From assembly GCF_020382885.2 (NCBI RefSeq), contig NC_058515.1, positions 9,469,223-9,533,222 of the forward strand: a stretch of 64,000 nt of DNA, read 5' to 3'. Source of the DNA: Scatophagus argus. Lineage: Eukaryota; Chordata; Actinopteri; Scatophagidae. Both the position numbers and the translations under genes were made by a program. This document shows positions 38,701 to 51,800 of the stretch, one piece after another. The notes beneath the pieces were generated by a model. That model searched no databases, was not told the origin of the DNA, and saw nothing but the letters and a program-made list of their open reading frames with translations. Within the stretch, counting starts at the first letter, position 1; each line of letters begins with the position of its first letter.

Positions 38701-39326
38701 TGGAAGTGTTTACGTAAAAAATTTTTCATGCTCTTTGATTAATTTTCCTTTTGGTCTCCCCTGAAGGTTCGTGGTCGCGAGCGTTATGAGATGTTGAAGA
38801 AAATCAATGATGGCCTGGAGTTGCTGGACAAAGAAAAGTAAGGAGTGTACTGGGTAAATTTGTGTCAAAACAGTTTGAATGACGTTCAGTGGTCCAAACT
38901 TCTAACTTTGTTTTTCACATCTTTAGAGAGCAGAGATCACCTTCCATTAAGGGTCACTGCGTATAATGTTTTTCATAGAACATTTCTATTACAAATTGCT
39001 GTCTCACAGCATGAATTTTATTCACTGTTTATGGTGTAATGTAGATAGACTATGCAAATATAAGTAAACTAATTACTGCCATCAAGGAAGCAGATGAAAG
39101 CGGTGTGAGTCAACCCTTAGTGTCCCCACTACAGTTACTGTCATTCTGTGTGAAACACCAAACAGGCTCAAACACAACCCTAACCTCTTTTACCACCTAC
39201 GAAGAGTCATGTCCTGCTTCTCTCTCCAGCAAAACCAAGACCAAGGTGTCTGTGAAACCCGAGTTCGCTGTGCCTTCCAGTGGAAAGAGACTCCTGCAGA
39301 GAGGAGAGAGGAGTGACAGCGACTAA
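35795..39326 (+). CDS. tp53: Tumour suppressor p53
   Basis: Stress-activated tetrameric transcription factor. Ten coding exons: 35795-35865, 35963-36029, 36135-36323, 37542-37716, 37830-37942, 38039-38148, 38363-38487, 38586-38677, 38767-38837 and 39230-39326, total 369 aa. The start is fixed by an in-frame stop (TAA 35780-35782) just upstream; a second Met follows at once. The transactivation domain has the MDM2 box as FRQLWESV (F17, W21, with Val24 where human has Leu26). The DNA-binding core keeps the zinc ligands C160, H163, C219, C223 and the DNA contacts R229, R230, R254, R261 (motifs [15 protein letters not shown] and [15 protein letters not shown]). A basic nuclear signal (KKRKS) precedes the tetramer domain at 310-338 ([17 protein letters not shown]). 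The basic C-terminus ends RGERSDSD. Intron 3 (1.2 kb) is the longest of the coding introns and contains a p53-type element. Confidence 0.98.
37186..37205 (+). promoter_or_regulatory. tp53: p53-type response element in tp53 intron 3 (candidate internal promoter)
   Basis: The 20 bases are two abutting decamers, TGACATGACG and GGACATGTTC. The second matches the RRRCWWGYYY half-site perfectly; the first keeps the central CATG with three flank mismatches; spacer is zero. It sits in a GC-richer patch (about 37050-37260) of an AT-rich intron, just before the exon encoding the start of the DNA-binding core. In zebrafish, p53 drives a shortened isoform (delta113p53) from a promoter in the corresponding intron. 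A donor-like AAGGTAAAAA follows at about 37254-37263. Function here is inferred. Confidence 0.6.
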
Positions 39327-41050
39327 GGAAGCTCATTGCTCTGATCAAGAGAACAAGCAGCATGTCTTTCTCCCTCCAAGCCATCGGGTTTATTTCAGGT
39401 TTTTATTTGTCATTGGAACCCCAAACCACCTCCTCCTGCCTCAAGTACATGAGAAAAATTTAATCCAGTAACTGTACTGCCTGACCATTCACTGTACTCA
39501 AAGTACTGTACCATGATTTGCTTTTTTTTTTTAAACTTGTGCCACTGAATAAAGGCTGAACGGATTTTGTAGAGGAGAGCAGTTCATACTGTAAGCAGGT
39601 CTGCCTCCTCTGTACTCTGAAAAGGTCCCCTGAAATGGTTTTGAGGACTTAAACAGTCTGTGCATTTGCTTGAAACAGGAAAATGGTTTGGGGCTTAAAA
39701 CTTGTAGGGGACTGTATTTAAACAGTGTTAATGTTGACAGGGATTTTCATTTGAGTTTAAACAATTTTGGTTTTTTGTTGTTTTTTTTTTTTTAAATTCA
39801 CGTCAGTCATGTTCTCACCTGTAATGCATTATTTGTAGTACAATTTAGAGACCTGAAGGTTTTTCTTTGTTCTTTTTTTTTTTTTTTTTTAATCAGTGAC
39901 ATTCGTTTTCTATGTTCTGTCAATATAGTAATTATGATCTTAAATGTGTTAAAAATAGAATCAGGCTGGTCAAATTTTTAGTCCTAATTAAGACCAGGAT
40001 CATAATCTTCATACGAGTCACTGCCAAGTCAAGCTTGAATGGGGAAAACTTGAATGGGAGTATACTTCTGCTAATGTTGCTGTATTACTGTACCACATCC
40101 CACGCAAATGAAAACATTTACATCTAGTCAAACACAAACTTTAAGCTGTTTGTCAGGACGTTCCCTTGAAACAAGTGTTTTATTCCATTATGCTATGCAC
40201 GCAGATCTAAAATCGTGAAAACCAGGAAGGCCGGATCAAAGAACGCACGGGCCAAAATGCATGCAAGTTCCTCAGTGGGTTTTTTTCCTGCTTAAATTTT
40301 TTTTAAAATATATATATATATATAATCCAAATATATATATTTTTTTCGTCACAAAGAGCTGTAAACAGATTGTAGTCTCTTTTCTTTTTGTCTCTTCTTA
40401 GAGATTTGTATTTTGTCATTGAATTCACCTCTTCAGTGCTGATGATTCAAACATTTAATGTCATGATTTTTTTTTTTTTGTTAAAAACAACAGGGGCTGG
40501 CTGGATCACCCCAAAAGCTAATCACCTTTTGTTATTTGTAACTTTACAGCAGAAAGTATTGGTAGGGGGGAGGGAAAACCAAATTGGGAAGAGAGCATTT
40601 TCAACCTGTAAATACTGGACCAAATTTTTAGGACCTTAGACCACAGTTTTATTACAACAGTTTTATGGGCCGCAAGCGACTGCATTTCTAAATCAATGAA
40701 GAAGTCACTCGTTAGGATGCCCCTGCTGCAGTTTGGTTTTATGTTTCCGTTTTTGGCCTCCAACCTACAGACTATGAAATTTGTCACTTAATCAGCACTT
40801 CATTTTTAAGCAACCGATCACTGTCTGTTCACTACAACCACTTCTTGTTTTTACACTGCTGAGAAAGTTGACGTAAAGGCATTTCTTTGTTTATTTCTAT
40901 ATCTTTTATATATTATTTTGGGAACATAGTTTTGTATAAAAGGTTTATCTTTCTATATTTTTCATTGTTATTTTCCATCGCTTTTTTTGTACTAATTTGC
41001 ATTTTTCTTACTGAAAGCTTAAGCCAAAATAAAAGCTTAACATAAAACTC
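39327..41050 (+). other. tp53: tp53 3' UTR
   Basis: Long AT-rich trailer with many T runs (for example 39780-39794 and 39874-39890) and an (AT)n stretch at about 40306-40343 able to fold on itself. AATAAA hexamers occur at 39548-39553 and 41028-41033; the latter is followed by GT-rich DNA and fits the distal end. The frames at 39912-40127 and 40388-40639 lie inside it and look like chance. Confidence 0.6.
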
Positions 41051-41444
41051 TGCTCTTGTGTTAATGCGTGAATGTTTTTCCATCTCCTGCCCGGTAGGTG
41101 AACTGTTATTCATTACATCATTCTACTGTTTTCATGTTAGTGATTTGCATGTTTGGGAGGTGGATGCAAAACCAGCAGCATGTGAAAGGTGTCCTTACCT
41201 GTCCTGAGATGAATTGAGTCCTGTTTTGAGAGTCAAATGTGCACTTCATTACCTGTTGCTCCATGTGGGTGGAGCAGGTGTTTGTCAGAATGCAGGATGC
41301 GTCCGTAGCCTATGTGGGTAATGAGACGTACAGCGTTGATTTAAGTGCGTTTTGTTTCATTCCTGCTTCTTTGTTTTGTTTTTGCAGTTCCTGGTGAAGT
41401 TTCACGAAGCTGTCCTCAACCTTGAGATGTGCGGTCATCTCAGC

Positions 41445-44400
41445 ATGGGAAAGTTACTTTTCAAGGGTAAAGCCTTTGTTTCAGTGTACTGGGGTGAGTA
41501 TCATTTTCTCAGAGCTGTCCAGCTGTGGCCTGTAGGCCTATGCAGTATTTTTAGAGACAAAGTGAAAGTTTAAGCCATGTCAGTTTAATTTTTTTTTTTG
41601 GATTGTTTGAAATCGTGATGGATTTTCATTAGTTTTTGCAGTGAGAGGGCCATTATGCAATTTTTTAACAGTATGCAAATTCTTGTGTTTCATAAAGTCA
41701 GAAGAGCAAATAATTACTTACTAATTTTACGTCCTTCATGGCAGCATCCTTTTCAGTTTAGAGGTTTGAAGGGTTTCCCCATTACAGCAAATTACTGAAT
41801 GTTTGTAAAAACAATTTTTAATCCGACTTAACATTTAAAATTATTCAGAGAATAGAAAAGAGGCCCGCAAGAACAGAAACATATGAAATCAATATTTTGT
41901 TCTGGAGTTTACTTACAACTATATGCAAAATGTGACTAAAACCTGTTGTAGTTCAGTTGAAGATACTGAGAATACAGACGTTCACTAAATTGTGCAGACA
42001 TTGATTCAGATGTTGATGAATTGGAGAAGAGTATTGAATCTTTAGTTAATTGGCTGTTTAGTTTATAATGAGCAAAAACACCAAAGATTCTCCCATCCTG
42101 ACTCATGAATGTAAGGCTTTGTTGTTATTATTTTTTTTTTTTATTTCATGTCATATTAGATTCAAATTCTGGTCACTTGGTTGGACAAAGCGAAAGATGT
42201 TACCTTGATCTCTGACAGATTATAATTCATTCTTTTTTAAAACCAAACATGAAGATAATAGTCTGCAGATTGTTGAAAGTAATCATTAGCTGCAGCACTA
42301 GTTTAATGATGCAATGATCGAACTTCTCTCCTGATGTCAATACCTGAACTCAGGGAATGTGCCGATGAAATGTGCGTCCGTCTCCTGTGGTCAGTTTTGG
42401 CCAGTCTTACCTGTCCGTATGTTTCTCCTCAGCTCTGATGGCGATGTCCATTACTGCAGAGCAAGAGTATTTCCCTCGCTCGAGAAATGTCACCTGGGAC
42501 GAGGCCAGGGAACACTGCCAGGTACAACATGAGCTTCAGTTCTCTGATCAGACCGAGGTTGAGACCCGGACTGTGTGCACATACTGAGGAAGCTGTGATG
42601 TTGGAGACACACGCGTTTGTAGCAGCATTTAATGATGTGGTCTTTGATTAAAACTAGCATTGTGTTAAAAAGAACATTTACTTCCGTGTTCTTGAGTTTC
42701 ATTTAATTATCATGAACTGTTCATTTATTAACAGTTTCACTAAAATAAAATTGTTGATAGTCATTTTTGTCAACGATGAACCACTGCTGTTAAATATTGA
42801 CTGTGGCCTTTCGTGTCCTGTCAGGCCTGTTACGAAGACCTGGTGACACTGACTCCTGGAAACATCCAAACCATCACTCAGAAACTCACTTCTGACTACT
42901 GGGTGGGCCTGCGCAAGAACTTCTACTCCACCGGCGACCCCAGTATGTCCTGGACCTACTGGGCTAACGGGGATCCCCTCACCTTCCAGAACTGGTACCC
43001 TGGTTGGCCCATGTTAAATCCCTCCCTCCCAAATCGAGACTACAGCTGCCGCTGCTCCTGCACCTCCACCTCCCCGACAGCCCGCAGCTCCAACACTTTC
43101 ACAGAGTTCACAACCCCAAACGTGAGTGAAAATGCGTTCCAGAACTGGACGCACATGAGCAGCTTCTCCAACGTCACAGACCAAGCCATGACAGGCGCTA
43201 CCGGAATCGGGGAATCCAGCACCCCATCGACCACAGCTGCACTCTTTACAGACAGGCTGTGTGAAGCATCATGTGTGCCAGATGTCCCAGACACCATTGA
43301 GAACTATATTGAAGACTCTTGTGTGGTCATGCTCAGCTTTGGGGCTTGGATAGAAAAGAACTGCTTGGAGCTTCTACCGTTTATATGTTATGAAGGTGAG
43401 ACTCATTTAAAGCCTCTTCGCTGCACCTTGTGCGACTGTCTAAGCACCTCAGCAGAACATTAGCTTTTCAATTAAATCTACAATTTCTCTTAATTTCCTC
43501 CAGTTTAATGCATGATGTCATCAACATATTTTTACGCATGGCACAATATGGGGCATTATTCTTTAAGACATTGACATTCTTCTTTTTATGTCCAGAACGT
43601 TTCTTTGGTCAAGTCAACGTGACCAACGTGACTTCAAGCAGTGCCAACGTCACATGGCTAGAGGGGCCTGGCAACATCAGCCATTACCGTCTGGAGGTCA
43701 AAAGTTACCAAGAACCGATCATAAATCTGACCGATTTGACCTACAGCCTTGTCAACCTGACGGCAGGCACCCACTACTCGATCCAGGTGTTCCCTGTTAA
43801 GTGTGAGAGAGACCTCAACCCGCAGGAGGTCGCCTTCTATACCAGTGAGTTTGTCTCAAACTACTCATTTCTTTCTTACAAATCTTACAGATTTGATATC
43901 TGTAAGATTAAGGACTTCACAATTTCCTTTGGGCATTAAAACTGCCAATTTTTTTCTTAAAGAACCGAGCAGATGGAGGTTAAATCCTTGTGTGTGATTG
44001 GCTCGTACTAGTAAGAGTAAGAAGTTTGATGAGCGTGCCTTAACTCTTTCTTAAAGTTTTTTTTTTTTTTTTGATTTGTTTGAGCTCACTGCATTAATCA
44101 GGACTTGGTATATTTTGTGGTGTTTAGTGGTCAAAATCATTGCTGTTTTCAAGCAGATTATCCTTAAATTAGATCAACACTGATGAATTAAAATTTCAAA
44201 AAGAAGAAAGTAATGACCCGTAGTGGTGATGCAAACTGTCTCTTCTTCTTTCAGTACCTAACAAAGTTGAAAACCTCACAGTCACAGAGTGTACCGACGT
44301 TTCCATCTCCCTGGCCTGGAACAGATCAGCTGGAAATGTGGATTTCTATCTTATTAAGGTCCAGGGTGAAGAGAAGATTCGTAACACGGAGGACATAAAG

Positions 44401-47400
44401 GTCGGCAATTTGACATCTGGAAGCCGTTACAAATTCACCGTCCTCTCAGGAGTCGGGAACAATTCGATATATAGCGAAGAGTCGAGCATCGAAGGTCACA
44501 CCAGTGAGTTTTTTAATCACTTAATCATGTTCAGGTTTTTCTCTTCTGCCTTTTATTTGGTGAAGGATTTTAACAGGAAGCACGCTGTGCGGTTGAGAGC
44601 AGTGACAGCACAACAAAAGCCTGTTCGGGTGTAAATGAGGATGATGTTCATAGCTGGTTATTTCCTGGCCACATGTTGAGGAATTCAGATCAGCGGAGGC
44701 GCATTAGAGCCACGTCTGGTTGTTGTGAGTGAACTGAGTGATTTTATGTCTGTTTTCAGAGCCTGGGAAAGCATCCAACCTGACAGTCTCTAACAATACC
44801 AATGACTCGCTGCTGCTTACCTGGCAGCCACCACCTGGACTGACCACAGGTTACGTGGTGACGGCTGTGAATGACAGTGATCAGTATGTATTTGTACATG
44901 CTTATGTAAATGTAATTGTATTGACAGTGATGTGTGTTTGGAGCTGTTCTGTCAGCCTGGTTCAAGGGTTGCTAACGTAGACTTTTACTTTAGCGCCACT
45001 GAGTGAAATACCATAACATAATATGGAGTGACTTCTCATTGAGCTCCATCATCAGCCTGTAGTAAAAGTAATGACAATAACTGTGAACGGTAATTGTGAA
45101 TTTGATGTACCCTTCTCTTTTCTGCCTACGGGTCTGAGCCCTGTTTTAGCAGTTTAGGCCATCATTTCTATTCATTATGATCCCATTACACTTTAAGTTA
45201 AATTGAACCAAGTAGTTGTTACATAAAGTGTGATGGATATTTTTATCTTTTTCTTTTCCTGTCTAACATGGGGCTTTAAAACCTGTATGATCAGCTGAAT
45301 ACTCGTGTTTCTTACTCCCTCTGACTTTTGAACTGAGTTTTCACAAAGCTGCAGCACAGGAATTGGAAGGCTTTCCCAAACTATGAACACGAGACTAAAA
45401 TTTGTTAAAAGCTGGTACTTAACTTTTGCAGGCAGCAGCATTGCAAACCAAGTACTTGTGTCTCTTCCTAACAGGACGTTGTTTACTGAAACGTTGAACC
45501 ACACTGAAGTGAAAGTGACCGGGCTGCCGATGGGCACCCGGATAACCCTCAGTGTGGCAGCACTGGCCAATGACACTCTGAAGGGAGACAAAGTGACTGT
45601 CGTCAGCTTCACCGGTAACTCTGCACTAATGGTTGACCCCTCATTGTTGGTTCGGTTGAGAAATCCATGATGCCTGCTGTGTTGAATGTCATTAACCTGA
45701 CTCTGTGGCTCCCCCACAGCTCCTGGTCCAGTTTCAAACCTGACTTTGGTCACAACACACGACTCCCTCAATGCCACCTGGACCTCTCCTGTGCATAATT
45801 ATTCACGGTTCAACGTCACGCTCGAGCTGGATGGCACAAATGTCACAACAGACAGCATACAAGAACCCAGGAAGCACTTTGACCACCTGAAGGCTGGTGC
45901 CAACTACACAGTGATCGTCTACAGCGTTAACGGGCGTTTCGAAGGCCCACCAGTAAAAAGCTCCAAATTCACCCGTGAGTCTCTTTGGCTCATTTTCCTG
46001 ATTTGTGGTTGAATTTTGATTTTATTTGAAGCAGCAGTGAGATCACAGGAAATCCCTTCCTTTTCCCTGATTGAAAATACCAGTTGTTCATTATGCAATC
46101 CGTGCAAATCACTGCCTCATTTTCTCTCTCTTCCTTTTTTTTTTCTTTTCTCCCAGGGCCTTTGCCGCCTACTGACCTCTCCATCCCTTTTTTCGACAAA
46201 CAGCAAATCACGTTACAGTGGAAGGCCCCTGCCAACACAGCAGCAGTCACATACTCTGTCAAGATCAGCTCCAGCTTCTGGGGCCACAGCTGGTCTTTGA
46301 CTGTGAATGATAAAACCAACCACACGTTTAGTGACTTGAAATCAGGGACCAAGTACGACTTTGAAATACAAACGGTGGCGGGTGGCAACTCGAGCATTGC
46401 AGTACTCACGTCTCATTTTACAGGTGAGACTGTCACACTTGAAAGACCATATTTGGATTGCTTTAGCCCATTAGAAACAAACGGTATAATTTCCTTTACC
46501 ATTACATTTCCCCAAGCATAGCATACTTTCAGTTTAAATTGGCCAAAAAAAAAACTTTTAACATTCATGAGAAAAAACCTTTTGGTTGCGTTCCACGAAA
46601 GGCCAGCATGTGAGGTTTGAGAGGCAGCTGTTCAAAAGCATTGCATTTACTTTGAGGCTGACTCTGATATTCAGCTCACACACCTCACAAGTGCTTCTGA
46701 GATTTAAACTCAAAGCTGTTTTTGACACTAGCTTGGCGTTTGAATTTCTGCTAAACTTATAAATCAAATCTGCTTTCATTAAACCTGATTATCAAGGAAA
46801 ATTGTAAGAAGCATTACGCCCTCTGACCGCAAAAAAGGCCTCCAAACAAGTGAGCAACAGCTTTTCTGGTTATCAGTTGCATCTGGTGGACGTTTTGTCC
46901 TGCGAAACTTAACAGGTTTTTCCAAGCACCTGGACTTTCTGTATATTTTATCCTATATGTGTCACTTCTAATTTAATTTCACCCCAGTCCGATCTAGGTC
47001 TGACAAAGGTCTGACTAGCCACTGTGGACGTAGACATAAATAATCACTTTGCATCTTACGTGGACCTGAAAGAAACTTTGTCCCTTTTTCAAGCCACCAA
47101 CGTTGTCTGAGGGGGTGTGGTGGGAGGTGATGGAGAGCTGACTGAGTTCAAATTCAGGCTGTCGTAGATAACAGTATTCCAAAGAAAAGATTAAGGAACT
47201 GTGTCTATATAAAATACCAAATCCATTGAAGGAAGTTCACCAGAAGTCCTTTTACAGCGTTTTTATGACTGGTAACTTCAGAGACAAAGCAAACAGCAGA
47301 CATTATTTATTCATTCCTCCACATGCAAATTTTACATCATGAATGAGTTTGTGCTTCCTTGTTCTAATTTCCTCTTCACACAGTCTGTGTTTGTTCCTCA

Positions 47401-47732
47401 GTTGCAGAGGAAAGGGAGGTCAGTCTGTCCATGTTGTGCTCTTCAGCAGAATTTCTCCTCTGTGACAAAAACACCACAAGGGAAAGTGTGTTTAATCAGG
47501 TACGTCAGTCACCACACAGACGAAGACAAATACATGTCTGGGGGGGGATAAACCTAAGGAAATGGTGCAGTTTTTATTCTACGACGCACTCTAAGACAAG
47601 CTGAAATAAGAACATCTTTCTTTATTTTCATGTGTTTTGTCACAGTTGCAGGCGCATTTCAACAGCCTGTTGGGGGACAATATTTTCTGGAAACTCGAGG
47701 CGCAGGAAGCTGAAAACCAAGGGACACAATAA
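41445..47732 (+). CDS. Secreted C-type lectin / fibronectin III multidomain protein, family not recognised
   Basis: Eleven exons: 41445-41466, 42433-42521, 42825-43395, 43596-43844, 44255-44503, 44760-44876, 45432-45614, 45720-45974, 46157-46423, 47402-47499 and 47646-47732, total 728 aa. A short hydrophobic start (LLFKALMAMSITA) is a likely signal peptide. A C-type lectin domain (about 20-227) keeps the fold motifs ARExC, DYWVGLR and CLELLPFICYE. It lacks EPN/QPD and WND and carries a Ser/Thr-rich insert at about 104-195. Five FN3 domains follow at 228-310, 311-393, 394-493, 494-578 and 579-667, resembling those of class III receptor tyrosine phosphatases and dense in N-glycosylation sequons. 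The last about 60 residues (with CSSAEFLLC and VFNQLQAHFNSLLG) match nothing I recognise. No membrane span or phosphatase domain follows. Every FN3 domain is bounded by phase-1 introns. An in-frame ATG at 41427 is an alternative start. Confidence 0.8.
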
Positions 47733-48885
47733 ACATTTTTTCTAATTTAACTGGTGAGGGTATTATATTATTATACAGACGGGCTTTCTGTCGTGGGTGT
47801 TTTGGAAGCGAGTTAATGTTAAAAGCTTTTGCAGTGCTGCTCAGGAAATCAAATATGAAGTCACTGTGTGTAAAATAAAAGAGGTTATAATTTGGTGTTT
47901 ATTTTTTTGTAATCTAGTTATGATTCTTAAAACGTGAGCCGACTCTCAGTCCTTTCTATTCAGAATTTTTACAAACCAAAAGTGCAAAAACATACCTGTG
48001 TTTATGATTTCATAGATTTTTTTTCTTACTCAAGGTTGCATCACCCGTCTTAATATATTATATATACTGTATATTATAATTATAAAACAGTCAATCAAAT
48101 TCATGACAATTAGAGAAAAGTATAAGACAGAAAATCAGCATTTTCACTTCCTGCATCAAAATGACAAGATAAGAAGTCAACATTTTACTTATCACTAACA
48201 TTTTAGCATTTAACTTTTTCTCGATCTTTCTAAACTGGCTTCCAAACGTGTCTGATGTTGTTGCTAAATAAATGAATAAAAATATTTTCAGTTACCAACA
48301 GTCACATGGGATGATCATTTCTTCAGTGAAAGCAGGGCGTGTGATACTGTGACACTCATAACGATGTTTGTGTAAGATGCACAACTTTACCTCTTCTTTC
48401 CATGCACTTGTTGGAAACAGGACAAACGTTTACAATGAGGTATGGTTAAAAAATAACCTGAAGAAAAATAAAAGCGGTGTATGCTTGGTCACTTATTAGA
48501 ATGAAAACACTCCTCCTGTTTCCAAGTTTCAGGACTCAATAAATTTTGCACCTTTTATGAGCAGCAAACCTACTTACTTACAGCCCAAAGTGAGAATGAC
48601 CTTGACCTGATGGCTTTGTTTGATAATGAGAAGATAATCAATAGGTAAGCAGCAGATAGATATGAGGTCAGGTCAGCAGATATAAATACTGGATATGTGG
48701 GCTGTTGTTACTCTGCACGTCCTGCCAACTTCTGCTATTACATGTTATTTTTGAGCTGTATAATGAGGAAGGGGCAGGGCTGCCACGGTTCATTCAGCTA
48801 AACGCATGAAATGTGTCAACAAAAATCAAGCAAACAAGTACTTGAAACTGTCGAAGTAAAAGGACGAAGAGCATCGAGCAGCCGC
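47733..48885. other. Spacer between the two lectin genes
   Basis: No gene seen. AATAAA hexamers at 47728-47733 (overlapping the stop codon of the upstream gene) and near 47874 are candidate poly(A) signals for it. An AT-rich palindromic-looking stretch lies near 48049-48082. The last about 200 bases presumably hold the promoter and leader of the next lectin gene. Confidence 0.5.
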
Positions 48886-51800
48886 ATGGACTCCAGAAAC
48901 CAGGAGGGCGATGCTGAGGGGGAAACACCCGCAGGTCAGTGAGAGCATCACCTGCAACGACAACTGGTGTACGTGAAGGGCATTTCAGCATGAAGAGTTT
49001 GACCCAAGATCAAATAGAACTTTACAAACTTAATACCTTCTTGATATTTATGCCAGTAATAAACTAGTTAATAACCTAACCTTCCCTGCAGGATACTGTC
49101 AGACTTGTCAGCTGGCAGCTGGGCTGGCTGTTGTTATGGCAACAACAATCCTCGTCATTGGACTCCTTCTGTGTTTGGTTTTATCTGGTGAGTATACATA
49201 AAGTGATAAGTTCATATCAGTAAATATATATCATGAATTCCCATAACATTTTACTGCATGTTTGTGTGTATATATATATATGATGGCTGAATTCCATTTA
49301 GCTCTTTCAGGTTCAGGGCCCCGATGTTGTTCGTGCTGGCTCGCTCACTCGGACACTGGAATAGGGCAGAGCCGTCGTTAAAAGTCATCGTTAGGCTGAG
49401 CAGAAATGAAAACACCCGTTTTCAGATCAGCATTATCAGCAAACTATACTCAAAGTGCAGTGTTCAATTATGGAGCATTCGAGGTCCTGAAATCATTTTT
49501 CTGGATCTCAACTTTATCATTCCTTTAAGTTCATGACGAGCTGAGGTAAATCCCAGAACAGTTTTGCACAGCTGCAACCTGAGTAATGAGCAACGTAAGT
49601 GAAAACACCTGTGAGCACATGTTAGGCCTAAAGGCCTATCTGTAAGAACACGTCGTATTTGGTAAGCTGCTCAGTCAAAGTAACTGATAATTATAGCACT
49701 TAAAGTACAGTATTTCCCTCTGAAATGTAGTGGTGTGAAAGTATGAAGTTGTAAGAGTTAGATATTCTGACTGGTGAAGTAGAAGTACCCCAAAATCGTA
49801 CTTGAGAAAATGTATGACTGGCATCTGTCATTTCCTGTCACCGCCATATTTTTCTTCTTGAAATTACAAACCGCTTTTGCACTATTGTGATAAAATCGAG
49901 CTCACATCAAGTTGCTCAGTCAGAGGTTCCACTTCCTGTTTGTTTGCAAAAATTCATTTGTCACATGTCACCTGGACAGCAGCACCACACGCGGATCAGA
50001 GCTCCGAAACTGAGCTGATGGAGCGGCTGCAGCAGTGCCAAAAAGAGCTTCGCGATCTGGACGTGATGCTCCACGCTGTCGCTCAAGGTCATCTACAAAC
50101 GTCTGACTTCCTGCAAATGTGGCATCTCAACAAGTCTTGAATGCTTCCTCATACTCACATCAGCTTTCCTGTCCTGCTGTGCGCAGACTCCAGGTGCAGA
50201 TTGTGTCCACCTGGCTGGTTGTGGTGGAGGAGTCGCTGCTACTTCTTTTCAGTGGGACAGCAGGAAAATCGTCAGTGGGCTGCGAGCGCCGAGTTCTGCC
50301 AGCAACACAACAGCAGCCTGGCTGTGATCAAAGACTCTGCAGAGATGGTACCACTCATGCTTTTGGAAATAGAAATACCTTGTGGGAGGCTATGAAGCTG
50401 TAGTTAACACCAACCTTAGCAGAGTCCAAGATTAGGCCAAGTGAAACATGATTACTCAGGAAATAACAATGATACCTGCAGATGTAGACCAAGATGGACA
50501 AATATGCAGTCAATGTTAAATGGACAAAGTAGACAGAAATAACAAATAACGCTGTGGAAAAGTAGGAACAACTCCACTGTCACAGGTTAGAACTTCCTTA
50601 CTAACCAGGATGAAAACATCAAGGAGGCTTTCTGTGCAAAAATGGACATGAAGTCCTCCAAATGTTGTTTCCTCCATAGGAGTTTATCCAGGGTGTGATG
50701 AGAAAGTTCCCTCAGTTTCCCTTCCTGTGGGTGGGCCTGACAGACACCGAGCAGGAGGGTCGGTGGCTGTGGTGGGACGGCTCGGACATCCAGCACTACC
50801 TGCCGTAAGTCCGCATCGACTGGCACACAAAGTTATAGAAAAATAGGAGGAAATTCAGTATATGAGCATTTATGGGAAACTCTCCTGCTCACACATTGGA
50901 TTTTAGATTGCTCACTGCTGATTCATTTCTGGATCTCTGAGGCGTTTCTCACAACAGATCCTGATTTTTTGACACAACATCTGGTCATTTATTTCAGCAA
51001 GTGATCAGCGAATACAAAAATGTGTGAATCTTTTATCTTTGTACGTTTGATGGATCGCTTTTTAGCTCAGGAGACATTTATGAATACAACATGACATACT
51101 TATACAAAAGATAGAAATGAAATACATTTTAAAAAATGTAAATAATATTAAAACATATGTTTTGTTTTGTACTTAATTTCATTTTTTCCTAAAAGTTTCC
51201 CTGTCCTGTCCAGCTGGCCTGCTGTGTGCTGACTAAATGACAAAACCTCATTTAAAAAAGTTGTTTGTATTACATTGATATAAGATATGATAAGATTCCT
51301 TTAATGATCCACAATGAGGAAATTCATGTTTTGCCAGCAGCAAAGTTGATAGTGAAACGGTAGACATCTGTAATAACCAATTTACATTAGTAGAGAATAG
51401 TAATATAATATAAAACACTGTGTACAAGAGAAAGAAATAAAAAAACACACAACAACAGATACCAACACAATAGCAGCAGTTGCACACGGGCTAATAAATT
51501 GTACAGTGGAATAGTGATTATTGCACATTAGTTATTATTATTATTATCATTACCAAGATGCCTTTCACAGTATTTAAGTGATTGAGTAATTTTGTGTGTG
51601 TGTGTGTGTGTGGGTGGGGGGTGTTGGGGGCTACTGGGGGCAGTACTGGTTGTTAAACAGTCTGACAACAGCAGGAAGGAAGGAGCTCTATTATAGTACA
51701 TATACATACACACACACACAGTACATACATTGATACACACATACAGACAGCTTGGATCCCAGATGAAGTGAACTATTGTATCCGTCAGTCATCAGTCCCC

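Noticed and set aside
39912-40787. Open frames in the tp53 3' UTR
   Set aside because: They lie between the tp53 stop and its distal poly(A) signal, show T-run composition and have no protein features.
45193-45777. 194-aa open frame on the minus strand across the FN3 exons
   Set aside because: It is antisense to two FN3 exons that have correct phase-1 splice sites and domain sequence on the plus strand; the minus frame runs through intron and shows no domain.
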